Shown one piece after another: positions 26,487-36,158 of a stretch of DNA of 64,000 bases. The stretch comes from Mayfieldus sp963841445 (GTDB lineage: Bacteria; Actinomycetota; Thermoleophilia; Solirubrobacterales; 70-9): assembly GCA_963841445.1 (NCBI GenBank), contig CAWJCP010000002.1, positions 1,550,001-1,614,000 of the forward strand, given 5' to 3'. The position numbers and the translations under genes were made by a program. The notes under the pieces were generated by a model that made no database searches, was not told where the DNA came from, and worked only from the letters and a program-made list of their open reading frames with translations. Numbering within the stretch: position 1 is the stretch's first letter; each line of letters begins with the position of its first letter.

Positions 26487-28917
26487 GAGCGACTGCCGCC
26501 CGCGTAGCTTGCTTCGTGTCCGCCGCGGTCCGCTGGCCGTAGGGTCAATTCCTCCCAAGGCGCCTTCGCCGGCCATCGGCTGGGTGCGGCCCTCGAGCCA
26601 GTCCTGCTGGAGGTCGTCGTAGTGCGTGCTCGCCGGGTGGCCGGACTGACCGGTGAACATCTGCCAGCGCGAGCCGTCCGGGTCCGCCGGGTCGGCGACC
26701 ATGCGCCAGCTCGGCGCCCAGACCGCCCGGAAGGGGACGTTCGGGTCGTAGGCGATCTGGCTCACGGTCTCCTGGGCGCCGCCGGTCGGCAGACGTCGGT
26801 TCAGCAGCCGGCGCAGCAACGGATTGGCGGCCCCGAGCGGATGCGGGAACTCCATCTCGTGCACCCGGCCCCAGCGCCAACCGTCGGGGTCGGGGCCGAA
26901 GCGATCGGCGAGGTCGTCGAGGGCCGCTCGCAGGGCGTCCAGCGCGAGGTCGTCCCAGGGCCTGCCGACCAGCTCGTCGTCTCCCTGCTCCCAAAGATCG
27001 AGGATGTGCGACTGCCAGCGCCACGGCGAGGTGACGTGCGGCGTGAATCCGTTATCGGCCCGGTCGAGGTAGCGCTCGGCGAGGTCGCGGTCGCCGATCA
27101 CCGCGCGGGTGAACTCGCGCGCCAGCCGCAGCGTGAAGGCCTGGTAGATCGTCGCCGCGACCGAGCGCGGCGACATCGAGCCGTCCCAGCTGCGCAGCCG
27201 CTCGATCGCCTGCAGCTCGCGCTGGCTGGGCGGGACCAGCCGGCTGGCCTGGCGCGCCGTCTCGCAGGCCCGGAATCGAATGCAGGTCCGACTGCATGCG
27301 CTCGAAGCCATCGTGGTCGTGCTCCTCGCTTGCCCCGAGCAGCTGCTCGATGCGGCGGGCCCGGAAGCCGTCCAGGTACTCGCTGGTGATGTGATGTGGG
27401 TAGTCGTCGCCGACGATCCGGTTGTTCGCGGTCACCAGATAGCCGCTCTTCGGGATCGACCAGCTCGGGAAGCTCGTCGTAGGGGACCGCTCCCTCCCAC
27501 TCGATGCTCGCCGCTCCAGCCCGGCTTCGGGAGGTCCGGGACAGCCACCGCGGCGAACCGGCAGCCGGCCGACCAGCTTGTAGCCGATCGACCCATGCCG
27601 GTCGGCCCAGACCAGGTTCGAGACCGGCGTCGTGTGAGCCGCCAGCCGCTCGACCAGGTCGGGCCCGGAAGTGGTGTCGAGCACGGTCAGGTTCGATTCG
27701 GTGATCGTCGGCTCGTCGAGGCTGATCCAGCGCAGCGCCAACGGCTCCTCGCCGTCGGCGCCGAGCGCCTCGTTGACGATCGGCCCGTGGTGGGTGCGAC
27801 GCACCTCGAGCAGCTCGGGCTCGGCACGCCCCTTGACCTCGATCTCCTCCTGCTCGATCTCAAGCGGCCGCCACTCGCCTTCGAACAGGTAACGGTCGCC
27901 CTCGATCCGCTCGACGAAGAGGTCCTGGACGTCGGCCATTGCGTTCGTGAAGGTCCAGGCGACGTCGTTGTTCTGGCCCATGTAGATGCCCGGCAGACCG
28001 GCCATCGAGGCGCCACGAGCGGTCCTCCCGCCCTGCGAGAGACCGATCTGAAACCAGATCCCGGGCATGCTCGGCGGCAGATGTGGATCGCCGGCGATCA
28101 GCGGGCTGCCGGTGGCGGTCAGGTCGCCGCTGACCGCCCAGTTGTTCGAGCCGCTGGCGCCGGCCGCCTGGCCCATCGAGGCGCGGATTCGCGCGATCTG
28201 CTCGGCGATCGCCATCCCGTCGCCGCTCCAGTGCTGCTGCAGAGCGATCGGGTTGGCGACCGGGTAGGTGGGGTCGAGTCGAGCCGCGAGCTCCGGTCCG
28301 AGGTCGCGCAGCATGTCGGAGCGCAGCAGCTCGCGCTCCCAGTTGGTCGAGAGCCCGAAGGCGAGAAGCTTTCCGATCGCCAGCATGTCGGCCGGCCGCC
28401 AGGGCTCGAAGTCGAGCCGCAGCAGCTGCATCTCGAAGGGCAGCGCCCGAGCCTCCTCGACCGCCGCATCGACGCCGGCGCAGAAGCACTCCAGAACGGC
28501 GCTGAGATTCGGGTCCAGCTGCGCTGCCTCGCGTTCCGCGGTCCGGCGGATCCCCAGCGTGCGCATCAGTCGATCGACCGCGAGCCCATCGGCGCCGGCG
28601 ATCTCGGAGAGCCGCCCGGCGGTCACGCGCCGGTAGAAGTCCATTTGCCAGAGGCGCTCCCTCGCTTGGCAGAAGGCCTGCCCGAACCAGAGGTCCTCGC
28701 GGCGGCGCGCCTCGACATGCGGCACGCCCCAGCGGTCGGTCCTGATCCGGATCGGCGCTGCGATCCCCTCGACCTCGACCTCGCCCGACCAGCGTGGCAG
28801 CGGGCGCCGCAGCAGCCGCTGCCAGAGCGCGCCGAGCGCCGCCCCGCCGGCAGCGGCGCTCCCGGCGGTCGCGATCGCGCCGGCCAGCGCAAGGCGCTTG
28901 GAGGGGAGCGGCTTCAT
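26487..28917 (-). pseudogene. penicillin acylase (Ntn hydrolase) family, one frameshift near 27264, no visible stop
   Basis: Large Ntn-type amidase gene. It starts at 28917 with a signal-anchor-like N-terminus. The alpha-chain region WFGQAFCQARERLWQMDF and the autocatalytic site GSNNWAVSGDLTATG (new N-terminal serine) are present, then PLIAGDPHLPPSMPGIW and AWTFTNAMADVQDLF. After SDLHSIPGL the frame changes; the rest (ETARQASRLVPPSQRELQAIERL to DWLEGRTQPMAG) continues with one extra base near 27264. Such enzymes cleave amide bonds in antibiotics, acyl-homoserine lactones or other amides. Substrate unknown. It interrupts the glycan locus without an obvious link to it. Confidence 0.8.
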
Positions 28918-28993
28918 GCCTTCACCCGGAAAACGCTATCGACCCAACGGAGCAAGACCCCCCAAGCTGGACCCCAGTCATTAGATTGCCGCC

Positions 28994-29890
28994 GTGAGCT
29001 CAGCGCCCACCGTCGCCTCCCTGCCCAAACCCCCGCTTCGCCTCGTCAAGCGAATTGGACCGATGGGGGATGACCCGCTTGAAGCCTTCGAAAGTGGCGG
29101 CGTCGTCCATCGACAGCTACTCGAATCCTCACTGCCCGCGGGGTGGAAGTGGTCATGTCGCCGAGTCCTGGACTTCGGCTGCGGCGCCGGACGCGTGCTC
29201 CGCCAATTCGCACCGGAAACGCAGGACGCGGAATTCTGGGGATGCGACATCGACCGTCCAAGCGTCGACTGGCTGCGCGAGAACCTCTCGCCCCCGTTCG
29301 AGGTGTTCGAGGTCGACGAGCGACCGGGCCTGCCCCAGGCCGACGGCTATTTCGACCTGATCTACGCGTTCAGCGTGTACACGCACCTCACCGATCACTG
29401 GGCCGGCTGGCTGCTCGAACACCATCGCGTGCTGAAGGAGGGGGGCCTGCTGCTCGCGACGATATTGAGCGAGGGCATGATCGAAGATCTGACTGGAGAG
29501 CAGTGGGAGGACGACAAGATCGGGATGAACGCCTTGGTGCATGGGCACCCATGGGATGAGGGTGGGCCGATCACTCTGCACTCGCCGTGGTGGATACGCG
29601 CCCACTGGGGGCGCGCCTTCGAGATCCTCGAATTGCGACCTAAGATCGCCGCCGGCTCCGAGCCGACTCAAGGCATCGTCCTGATGCGAAAGAAGCCAGT
29701 CGAATTGACGATCGAGGACCTTCAGCGCATCGAGCCGGACGAGCCGCGCGAGATCACGGCGATGCAGCACCACATTCGGCAGCTCCGCGACGAGACGATT
29801 CGCCTGCGCGCAGAGTCGGCGCCCTGGAAGCGGAAGGTGCTGCGCCGCCTGCGGCGGGCGCTGCGACGCCCACGGGGCGGCGCCTCATAG
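28994..29890 (+). CDS. class I SAM-dependent methyltransferase
   Basis: 298 residues. SAM motif VLDFGCGAGRVLRQFAPE at about residues 56-73, followed by an acidic ribose-binding residue (GCDIDRPSV) and FDLIYAFSVYTHLTD. The C-terminal 40 residues are a helical, arginine-rich tail beginning ITAMQHHIRQLRDE and ending APWKRKVLRRLRRALRR, similar in nature to the tails of the other two methyltransferases here. Probably methylates a sugar of the exported glycan; this is inferred from position. Convergent with and overlapping the Wzm gene by 6 bases. Confidence 0.85.
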   Translation: MSSAPTVASLPKPPLRLVKRIGPMGDDPLEAFESGGVVHRQLLESSLPAGWKWSCRRVLDFGCGAGRVLRQFAPETQDAEFWGCDIDRPSVDWLRENLSPPFEVFEVDERPGLPQADGYFDLIYAFSVYTHLTDHWAGWLLEHHRVLKEGGLLLATILSEGMIEDLTGEQWEDDKIGMNALVHGHPWDEGGPITLHSPWWIRAHWGRAFEILELRPKIAAGSEPTQGIVLMRKKPVELTIEDLQRIEPDEPREITAMQHHIRQLRDETIRLRAESAPWKRKVLRRLRRALRRPRGGAS

Positions 29891-30733
29891 CTCCTCGGCC
29901 ATCCGCGGCGCCTCGCGCTTGAAGACCCAGACCGCAAGCGCGCAGATCGCGACGGAGATGGCAAGGGCGGGCAGCAGCTTCCAGGCTGACCCCGCCGCCG
30001 TGATCGCGCCCGGGGCCGAGGGATCGATGATCCAGTCGCGGGCGGTGAGGAAGAGCGGAGTGAGCGGATTGATCAGGATCACCCAGCGAAACTGCTGGGG
30101 CATGATCTCAAGCGTGTAGAGGACGGGGGTCGCGTAGAAGAGCGCCTGCGTCACCACCGCCCAGATGATCGCCATGTCGCGGTAGCGGACGTAGAGCGCC
30201 GAGAGGATCGCCGACATCGCGCCGGTGATCGCAAACAGCCAGAGCAGCAGCACCGGGAGCAGCAGCCAGGTGACGTAGGGCCCGGCACCGTAGGCGAGGA
30301 TGAAGATGAAGACGGCAATCAGGTTGGCGACGAAGCTGAGCAGAACCGTCAGCACCGCGGCAAGGGGGATCGCGAGGCGGGGAAACTGCATCTTCCGGAC
30401 GATGCCCTCCTCCTCGACGACGGAGGTCAGCGCCTTCTGCGTCGCCTCGGCGAAGAAGGTGAACAGCATGATGTTGAACAGCAGCAGCACCGGATAATCA
30501 TTGACCTGGCTTCCGAGTCGGAACACCTGGGTGAAGACGAAGAGCAGCACGGTGAAAAGCAGCACCGGCCGCAGCAGCGTCCAGAGATATCCGAGGACGG
30601 TCCCGACGTAAGTGACCTTGAACTTGTTGACCGCGATCAGCCAGGTGAGATCGCGGAAGCGCCGCCATCCGCCGCCCAGCGGCGACGGGACCGGGACGTC
30701 GCGCAGCTCGCGGCTCGGCGCGATGACGTTCAC
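29885..30733 (-). CDS. wzm: polysaccharide ABC exporter permease (Wzm/TagG type)
   Basis: 282-residue ABC-2 type membrane subunit with about six helices: YLWTLLRPVLLFTVLLFVFTQVF, VLLLFNIMLFTFFAEAT, LAAVLTVLLSFVANLIAVFIF and others. The cytoplasmic amphipathic N-terminus (RRFRDLTWLIAVNKFKVTYVG) is typical of O-antigen or teichoic acid exporters. Works with the ATPase encoded just upstream (four-base overlap) to move lipid-linked glycan across the cytoplasmic membrane. Confidence 0.92.
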   Translation of the reverse strand: MNVIAPSRELRDVPVPSPLGGGWRRFRDLTWLIAVNKFKVTYVGTVLGYLWTLLRPVLLFTVLLFVFTQVFRLGSQVNDYPVLLLFNIMLFTFFAEATQKALTSVVEEEGIVRKMQFPRLAIPLAAVLTVLLSFVANLIAVFIFILAYGAGPYVTWLLLPVLLLWLFAITGAMSAILSALYVRYRDMAIIWAVVTQALFYATPVLYTLEIMPQQFRWVILINPLTPLFLTARDWIIDPSAPGAITAAGSAWKLLPALAISVAICALAVWVFKREAPRMAEEL

Positions 30734-32031
30734 CGCGGATCGCGCTCCTGTGTCCGCACCCGCATCTCGTGGTCGGCCCTGACAACGCCCGAGTAGCGCT
30801 CCTCGCCGTAGACGATGAATCCGAGCACGTGCGGCGCCCAGAACGCGGTTTCGAAGCGGTTCTGGTGCCGCGCTGCGCCGTGATGCACGTAGTAATGCCC
30901 CGGCAGCAGGTCGTTGCGGGCGTCGAGGGTGACGGTGACCCGCTGGCCGGCCTCGAGGCGTGGGGGCGTTCCCCCGTCCGTGGGCATCGCGGCGAGGAAC
31001 TCGTGCACGTTGACGTCGCTTGCGTTGACGATCACGAAGCCGAACTCCGGATCGGGGACATCGGCCCGCGCCTCGAGCTCAGCGCGCAGGTGGATCGGCT
31101 CACCCTGCTCGAGGTTCGATACCCGCTCGCCGTCAGAGCTCTCGAGCCAGATGTCCAGCAGCTGTAGATCGGACTCGCCTCCTCGGGCTTGGCCCTGTGG
31201 CTCTGCGGGGTGCTGATGACGCTCCTCGAAGTTCAGCCGCAGGTAACGGCGAGCCACCTCCCCCGGGTCTCCGATCTGGACCAGAGCCCCTTCGCTCAGC
31301 AACATCGCCCGGTGGCAGTAGCGTTCGACCGCAGCCATGTCGTGGGTCACGAGCACGATCGTCTTGCCCTGGTCGCGCATTTCATAGAACGTGTCCGAGC
31401 ACTTCTGCTGAAACGAAGCGTCGCCGACCGCGAGTACCTCGTCGATGAGCAGGATCTCGGCGTCCGCCTGGACCATCACCGCGAAGCCGAGCCGAACGAG
31501 CATTCCCGACGAGTAGTTCTTCAGCTTCAGCTCCGTGAACTCGCCGAGCTCGGCGAACTCGATGACCGCCCCTACCCTGCTGCGGGCATCGGCCGGCGTC
31601 AGTCCCATCATCACCCCGTTGAGCACGACGTTCTCGCGTGCGGTGAGCTCCATGTCGAATCCAACCCCGAGCTCGATGAAGGGGGCGAGCCGGCCAGCCA
31701 TCCTGATCTTGCCGCCGTCGGCGCGGTAGATGCTGGCCATGATCTTCAGCAGCGTGCTCTTGCCGGAGCCGTTGCGGCCGAGGATCCCGAAGAACTCTCC
31801 CTGCTGAATATCGAAGGAGACGTCGCGCAACGCATGCAGCTCGCGATATTGCTGCCGCGCGAATGGGTTGACCAGGCGCTCCTTGAGTCGGCTGGTGCGC
31901 TGCGAGGGAATGCGAAAGATCTTCTCGATGTCCCGCACCTCGATCGCGACGCCGGTTTGGTCGGAGTCTGCGGTACTGGCGCCGTCCGCTGCCTCGGCGG
32001 CCTCGGGGTCCTGGCGTGCGTCGATTGCCAC
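30730..32031 (-). CDS. wzt: polysaccharide ABC exporter ATPase with C-terminal carbohydrate-binding domain (Wzt type)
   Basis: 433 residues. Walker A GRNGSGKST (85-93), signature YSSGM, Walker B ILLIDEVLAVGD, and the H-loop VTHDMAAVERY. Residues from about 270 form a beta-sandwich domain (LLDIWLESSDGERVSNLEQGEPIHLRAE) like the Wzt C-terminal domain that recognises the terminal modification of the polymer, often a methyl group. This fits the methyltransferase genes around it. First gene of a two-gene leftward operon. Confidence 0.93.
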   Translation of the reverse strand: MAIDARQDPEAAEAADGASTADSDQTGVAIEVRDIEKIFRIPSQRTSRLKERLVNPFARQQYRELHALRDVSFDIQQGEFFGILGRNGSGKSTLLKIMASIYRADGGKIRMAGRLAPFIELGVGFDMELTARENVVLNGVMMGLTPADARSRVGAVIEFAELGEFTELKLKNYSSGMLVRLGFAVMVQADAEILLIDEVLAVGDASFQQKCSDTFYEMRDQGKTIVLVTHDMAAVERYCHRAMLLSEGALVQIGDPGEVARRYLRLNFEERHQHPAEPQGQARGGESDLQLLDIWLESSDGERVSNLEQGEPIHLRAELEARADVPDPEFGFVIVNASDVNVHEFLAAMPTDGGTPPRLEAGQRVTVTLDARNDLLPGHYYVHHGAARHQNRFETAFWAPHVLGFIVYGEERYSGVVRADHEMRVRTQERDPR

Positions 32032-32167
32032 GGCGAAACGCTATCGCGTGCTCCCAGCGGCGCTTGGCTGGCGATCGCCGCTGATCGACGAAATCCTCCG
32101 CGGCTTCGGCGCCGGCGATGTGCTGAGTTTTCTACATTCTGGCTGCCAGCTTCTCTATATTTCGGCC

Positions 32168-32173
32168 TATAAT
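32168..32173 (+). promoter_or_regulatory. possible -10 box of the DUF4143 ATPase gene
   Basis: A consensus TATAAT lies 21 bases before the first candidate ATG (32195), in a locally AT-rich stretch between divergent genes. No convincing -35 hexamer is visible at 17-18 bases upstream. Weak assignment. Confidence 0.35.
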
Positions 32174-32194
32174 CGAGCTACAATCTGGCCGCTA

Positions 32195-33454
32195 ATGGCA
32201 ATGGCTTACCAATCGAGAGTGGTAGACAACGAATTGGTCGCCCGCTTACAGGCGGCCGGTGCCGTCGTGATTGAGGGGCCGAAAGCATCCGGGAAGACTG
32301 AGACGGCACGCCAGGTCGCCGCAAGCGAGGTCTTGCTAGATCTCGACGCAAACGCCCGGGCCGCGGTGACTGTTAATCCCCAATTGGTCTTGGCCGGCCC
32401 GACCCCGCGCTTCATAGATGAATGGCAAGTGGAACCAGAAATCTGGAATCACATCCGACGTGCCGTCGACGATCGGAAAGAGTCGGGGCAGTTCATCTTG
32501 GCTGGTTCCGCTGTTCCGCCCGATGACGCCACGCGGCACACTGGCGCTGGACGATTCAGTCGCCTCCGGATGCGCCCGATGAGCCTCCTCGAAACCGGCT
32601 CGGGCAGCGGCGCCATTTCCCTTCGTTCTCTCTTGGCCGGCGAACAGGCCGAGAGTCCAGACCCCAACCTGACCGTGGCAGGTTTGGCGGAGGAGATCTC
32701 GCGAGGCGGCTGGCCTGGATTTCGCGGTCTCGCACTTACGCCCGCCCTACAGCAGGTAAGGGACTACCTCGAGGAAATCCGGCGAACCGACATCAGTGAG
32801 GTCGATGGGGTCCGTCGCGATCCCGAGAAGGTGGGCCAGCTGCTGCGGAGCCTTGCCCGTAATGTCGCCACCCACGTCGCCACGACGACCCTGGCCGCTG
32901 ATACCGGAGGCGCAGACGCTCCGTTGAAGCGGCACACCGTTCGCGACTATCTGGATGCCCTCAAGCGGCTGTTCATTGTCGAAAATCAACCTGCTTGGGC
33001 GCCGCACCTACGCTCCAAGTATGTGCTGCGACGAGCCCCGAAGCGTCACTTCGTCGATCCTTCTCTAGCCGTGGCAGCCCTGCAAACGAGCCCGGCAGCC
33101 TTGCTGCGTGACCTAAACCTTCTCGGTCTCTTGTTCGAGTCCCTGGTCATCCGCGACCTCCGCGTCTACTCCCAGCCGGCTGACGGCCGTGTCCGCCAAT
33201 ACCGCGACAGTAATGACCTTGAGGTTGATGCGATCGTTGAGACAGTGGAGGGTAAGTGGGCCGCATTCGAGATCAAGCTGGGCGGCGCAGCGCTGATCGA
33301 AGAGGGGGCAGCGAACCTGAGGAACTTCGTCAGACAGATCGACACAGGCAAGTGCGGAGAGCCGGCCGCGCTGGGAATCATCGTCGGCACCGGTTATGGC
33401 TACGTACGCGAGGACGGCATCCAGATCATCCCGATCGGGGCTCTCGGGCCATAG
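32195..33454 (+). CDS. AAA ATPase with DUF4143 domain
   Basis: 419 residues from the ATG at 32195 (a second ATG at 32201). The N-terminal P-loop IEGPKASGKTETARQ and Walker-B-like RFIDEWQ, then ILAGSA, belong to the AAA_14 type. The C-terminal DUF4143 region (KRHFVDPSLAVAAL, FESLVIRDLRVYS, EVDAIVETVEGKWAAFEIKLG) resembles a PD-(D/E)xK nuclease-like core. These proteins are widespread, often mobile, and of unknown function. Composition is less GC-rich than its neighbours. It sits alone between wzt and the GT2 gene, interrupting the glycan locus, so recent insertion is likely. Confidence 0.8.
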   Translation: MAMAYQSRVVDNELVARLQAAGAVVIEGPKASGKTETARQVAASEVLLDLDANARAAVTVNPQLVLAGPTPRFIDEWQVEPEIWNHIRRAVDDRKESGQFILAGSAVPPDDATRHTGAGRFSRLRMRPMSLLETGSGSGAISLRSLLAGEQAESPDPNLTVAGLAEEISRGGWPGFRGLALTPALQQVRDYLEEIRRTDISEVDGVRRDPEKVGQLLRSLARNVATHVATTTLAADTGGADAPLKRHTVRDYLDALKRLFIVENQPAWAPHLRSKYVLRRAPKRHFVDPSLAVAALQTSPAALLRDLNLLGLLFESLVIRDLRVYSQPADGRVRQYRDSNDLEVDAIVETVEGKWAAFEIKLGGAALIEEGAANLRNFVRQIDTGKCGEPAALGIIVGTGYGYVREDGIQIIPIGALGP

Positions 33455-33529
33455 AGCGAGGTGCAAGCCCGCGCAGTCCATGATTCCCTCTCGGTCGGTT
33501 GATCGCTTCCCTCCAAGGGCTGCCCTCAC

Positions 33530-35200
33530 GTGCCCCGCTTCTCGATCCTCACACCCGTCTACCGCCCGCAGCGAAGGGGGCTGGAGGCGATGCTCGCCTC
33601 GGTCAGGCGGCAAGCGTTCGACGATTGGGAGCACTGCCTGGTCGACGACGGCTCCGGCGATCCGGAGCTGCGCGGGGTCCTCGATCGGGCGGCCGCTGAC
33701 GACACTCGTGTCCACGTCCGCTACCACGACCACAACGAAGGAATCGTGGCCGCCACCAACGATGCGCTGGGCCTGTCGAGTGGAGATTTCGTCGCGTTTC
33801 TCGACCATGACGATGAGCTCAATCCGCACGCGCTCGCAGAGGTGGCCGCGGCTCTGGCCGCGCATCCTGACGCCGACTGCCTCTATACGGACGAGGACAA
33901 GATCGATGGGGACAGAAGGCACTTCGAGCCCTTCGTCAAGCCCGGCTGGTCCCCCGATCGCCTCCGCACCCAGATGTACATCGGCCACCTCTGCGTGGTG
34001 CGCAGATCCTTTGTCGAGGACCTGGGCGGGCTGCGGGAGGGATTCGAGGGAGCGCAGGACTGGGACCTGGTGCTGCGAATGGCGGCGCGAACCGAGCGGA
34101 TAGTGAACGTGCCCGGGATCCACTATCACTGGCGCGCAATCGCCGGCTCGGAGGCAAACGCAATAGCCGCGAAGCCATGGGCGCACGAGGCGAGCCGGCG
34201 AGCCGTCGCCGAGGACGTCGAGCGACTCGGCATCCAGGCCCGGGTAGAGACGATCCCCGGCTATCCGGGCCTCTACTGGCTGCGCCCGGCCCTGGTCGAT
34301 CGCCCGCTGGTCAGCATCGTGATCCTGTGCGGCGACCGGGCGCGCGGCGACGAGTGCGCTCGCCGCATCGCCGAGCGCTCCACCTACGAGGACTACGAAC
34401 CGATCGTCGCCTCCGACGGTCCTGCCTCAACCCGGATCAACCGGGCAGTTCAGCAGGGCTCCGGCGACCAGATCCTGCTCCTCGACGAGCGACTCGAAGT
34501 CCCGCCGCCGGGATGGAGGCCCGCCGCCGACCGGGTCGGAGGCCTGCCCGCGTGGGGAACCGCAGATGCAGCGGGCCGGCGCGACTGGATCGAGTCGTTG
34601 CTGGTCTATGCGCTGCAAGCCGGCGTCGGGGCCGCCGGCGCCAAGGTCTTCGACGCGGAGGGACGGATCCGCCACGCCGGGCTGATCGTCAGGGGCAAGG
34701 AGGCGAGGTGCCCCTACCGGGGCCTGCCCGGGAGCATCACCGGCTATGGGGCGAACCAGCTCGTGGCGGCGAACTTCATCGCCGTGAGCGCAGTCGGGAT
34801 GATGACCTCGCGCGAGACCTTCGATGCGGCCGGCGGGTTCGACGAGGACCTTCCGCGCAAGTACGCCGAAATCGACTACTGCCTGAAGCTGCGCCAGCTA
34901 GGGCTGCGCTCGGTGAGCGTGCCCCAGGTCGAGCTCATCGCCCGCGGCGCTGAGGCGAGGGATGACCGCGAACCGGGGACACCGGCGGCGATCGACGCCT
35001 TTCACGGTCGCTGGTCTGACCTACTTGAGGTTGATCCGTTCTATCGATCGACCTTCCTCGACGACGACTTCACGTTGCCCAGCCAGGCCGCGGACGGCGG
35101 GTTCCGGCCCAGCAACGGGCCGGGGTCGTATCTCGACAAGGTCCGGCGGGCGTACGGACGCAGCAGGCTGCGCGACTTGGTCGGACGGGTGCGCGGCTAG
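33530..35200 (+). CDS. GT2 family glycosyltransferase, two-module
   Basis: 556 residues. First module FSILTPVYRPQRRGLEAML with the metal site FLDHDDELNP and GAQDWDLVLRMA is a complete GT-A domain. The second half (from about residue 265, VSIVILCG) looks like another, partly degenerate GT2 module, with AANFIAVSAVGMMTSRETFDAAGGFDED. This layout is common in rhamnosyl- or O-antigen transferases. The stop is directly followed by the ATG of a methyltransferase, so they form an operon. Confidence 0.87.
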   Translation: MPRFSILTPVYRPQRRGLEAMLASVRRQAFDDWEHCLVDDGSGDPELRGVLDRAAADDTRVHVRYHDHNEGIVAATNDALGLSSGDFVAFLDHDDELNPHALAEVAAALAAHPDADCLYTDEDKIDGDRRHFEPFVKPGWSPDRLRTQMYIGHLCVVRRSFVEDLGGLREGFEGAQDWDLVLRMAARTERIVNVPGIHYHWRAIAGSEANAIAAKPWAHEASRRAVAEDVERLGIQARVETIPGYPGLYWLRPALVDRPLVSIVILCGDRARGDECARRIAERSTYEDYEPIVASDGPASTRINRAVQQGSGDQILLLDERLEVPPPGWRPAADRVGGLPAWGTADAAGRRDWIESLLVYALQAGVGAAGAKVFDAEGRIRHAGLIVRGKEARCPYRGLPGSITGYGANQLVAANFIAVSAVGMMTSRETFDAAGGFDEDLPRKYAEIDYCLKLRQLGLRSVSVPQVELIARGAEARDDREPGTPAAIDAFHGRWSDLLEVDPFYRSTFLDDDFTLPSQAADGGFRPSNGPGSYLDKVRRAYGRSRLRDLVGRVRG

Positions 35201-36134
35201 ATGAGCCTGCTGCGCAAGCGCAAGGCAAAGGAAAGCTCCGCGCCGGTCGATCCGCCCGAGGCAATTTTCGACGCGCGCGCGGCCTTCGCAAGCCGCTTTC
35301 TCGCCGGCGAGGGGCTAGAGATCGGCGCGTTGCATCAGCCGCTCCCAGTTCCGAACACGAAGGTTCGGTACGTCGACCGCATGCCGGTCGACGCCCTTCG
35401 CGAGGAATATCCGGAGCTGGCCGAGTGGGACCTGACTCCGGTGGACATGATCGACGATGGCGAGCGACTGAGCACGGTGGCAGACCGCACTCGTGGACTT
35501 CATCATCGCCAACCACTTCCTCGAGCACTGCGAGGACCCGATCGGCACGATCGGCGTTCATCTCGAGAAGCTTCGACCCGGCGGGGTGCTCTTCTACGCG
35601 GTTCCCGACATGCGCTACACGTTTGACTTCAACCGGCCCGTCACCCCCCTCGACCACCTGGTGCGAGACCATGAGGAGGGCCCGGAGCGCTCGCGCGCCG
35701 AGCACTTCACCGAATGGGCTCGGTCGGTAGAAGGCCCGGAAGCATCGGAAGCCGAAGTGCGGGAGCGCGCGGCGCGGGCCAGCAAGTCCGGCTATTCGAT
35801 CCACATGCATGTCTGGACCCAAGCCGAGTTCTTGCAGCTGCTGCTGCGCTGCCGAGAGCGACTCGATGATCGATTCGAGATCGAGGCTGTGGCGCGGCAG
35901 GGGATCGAGCTCGTCGTCGTGCTTCGCAAGGAGGGGCGCCCACGCGCCGCGGCGCCGGCGAGCTCGCAAGATGCCTCGGACGATCTCGAGCTGAGCGACC
36001 TGCGGCGCGAGAACCGGCGCCTCGACGCAGAGCTTCGGGACGTCACCGGCTCGGCTAGCTGGCGGATTACGCGACCGTTGCGGGCCGCGAAGCGCACGCT
36101 GCACAAGCGCGGCCTGCTCCGCAAGCTCGGGTAG
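35201..36134 (+). pseudogene. SAM-dependent methyltransferase of glycan locus, +1 frameshift near 35490
   Basis: Begins MSLLRKRKAKE and shows GEGLEIGALHQPLPVP and RYVDRMPVDALREEYPEL, then changes frame after STVADR. The rest VDFIIANHFLEHCEDP to the C-terminus is one frame on, explained by one extra base near 35490. Joined length is about 310 residues. The end is a coiled coil plus basic tail TGSASWRITRPLRAAKRTLHKRG, closely similar in design to the methyltransferase at 19919-20880. Immediately follows the GT2 gene without a gap. Confidence 0.8.
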
Positions 36135-36158
36135 GCCCGGTCCGCCCGCCCCCAGACC

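Noticed and set aside
29885..32031. Evidence of a Gram-negative LPS O-antigen system
   Set aside because: Wzm/Wzt-type exporters also serve wall glycans and teichoic acids in Gram-positive bacteria; no lipid A or outer-membrane genes are present and the other genes look actinobacterial.
32195..33454. DUF4143 ATPase as part of a defence island
   Set aside because: No restriction, BREX, CBASS or toxin genes are adjacent, and the family alone is not evidence of defence.
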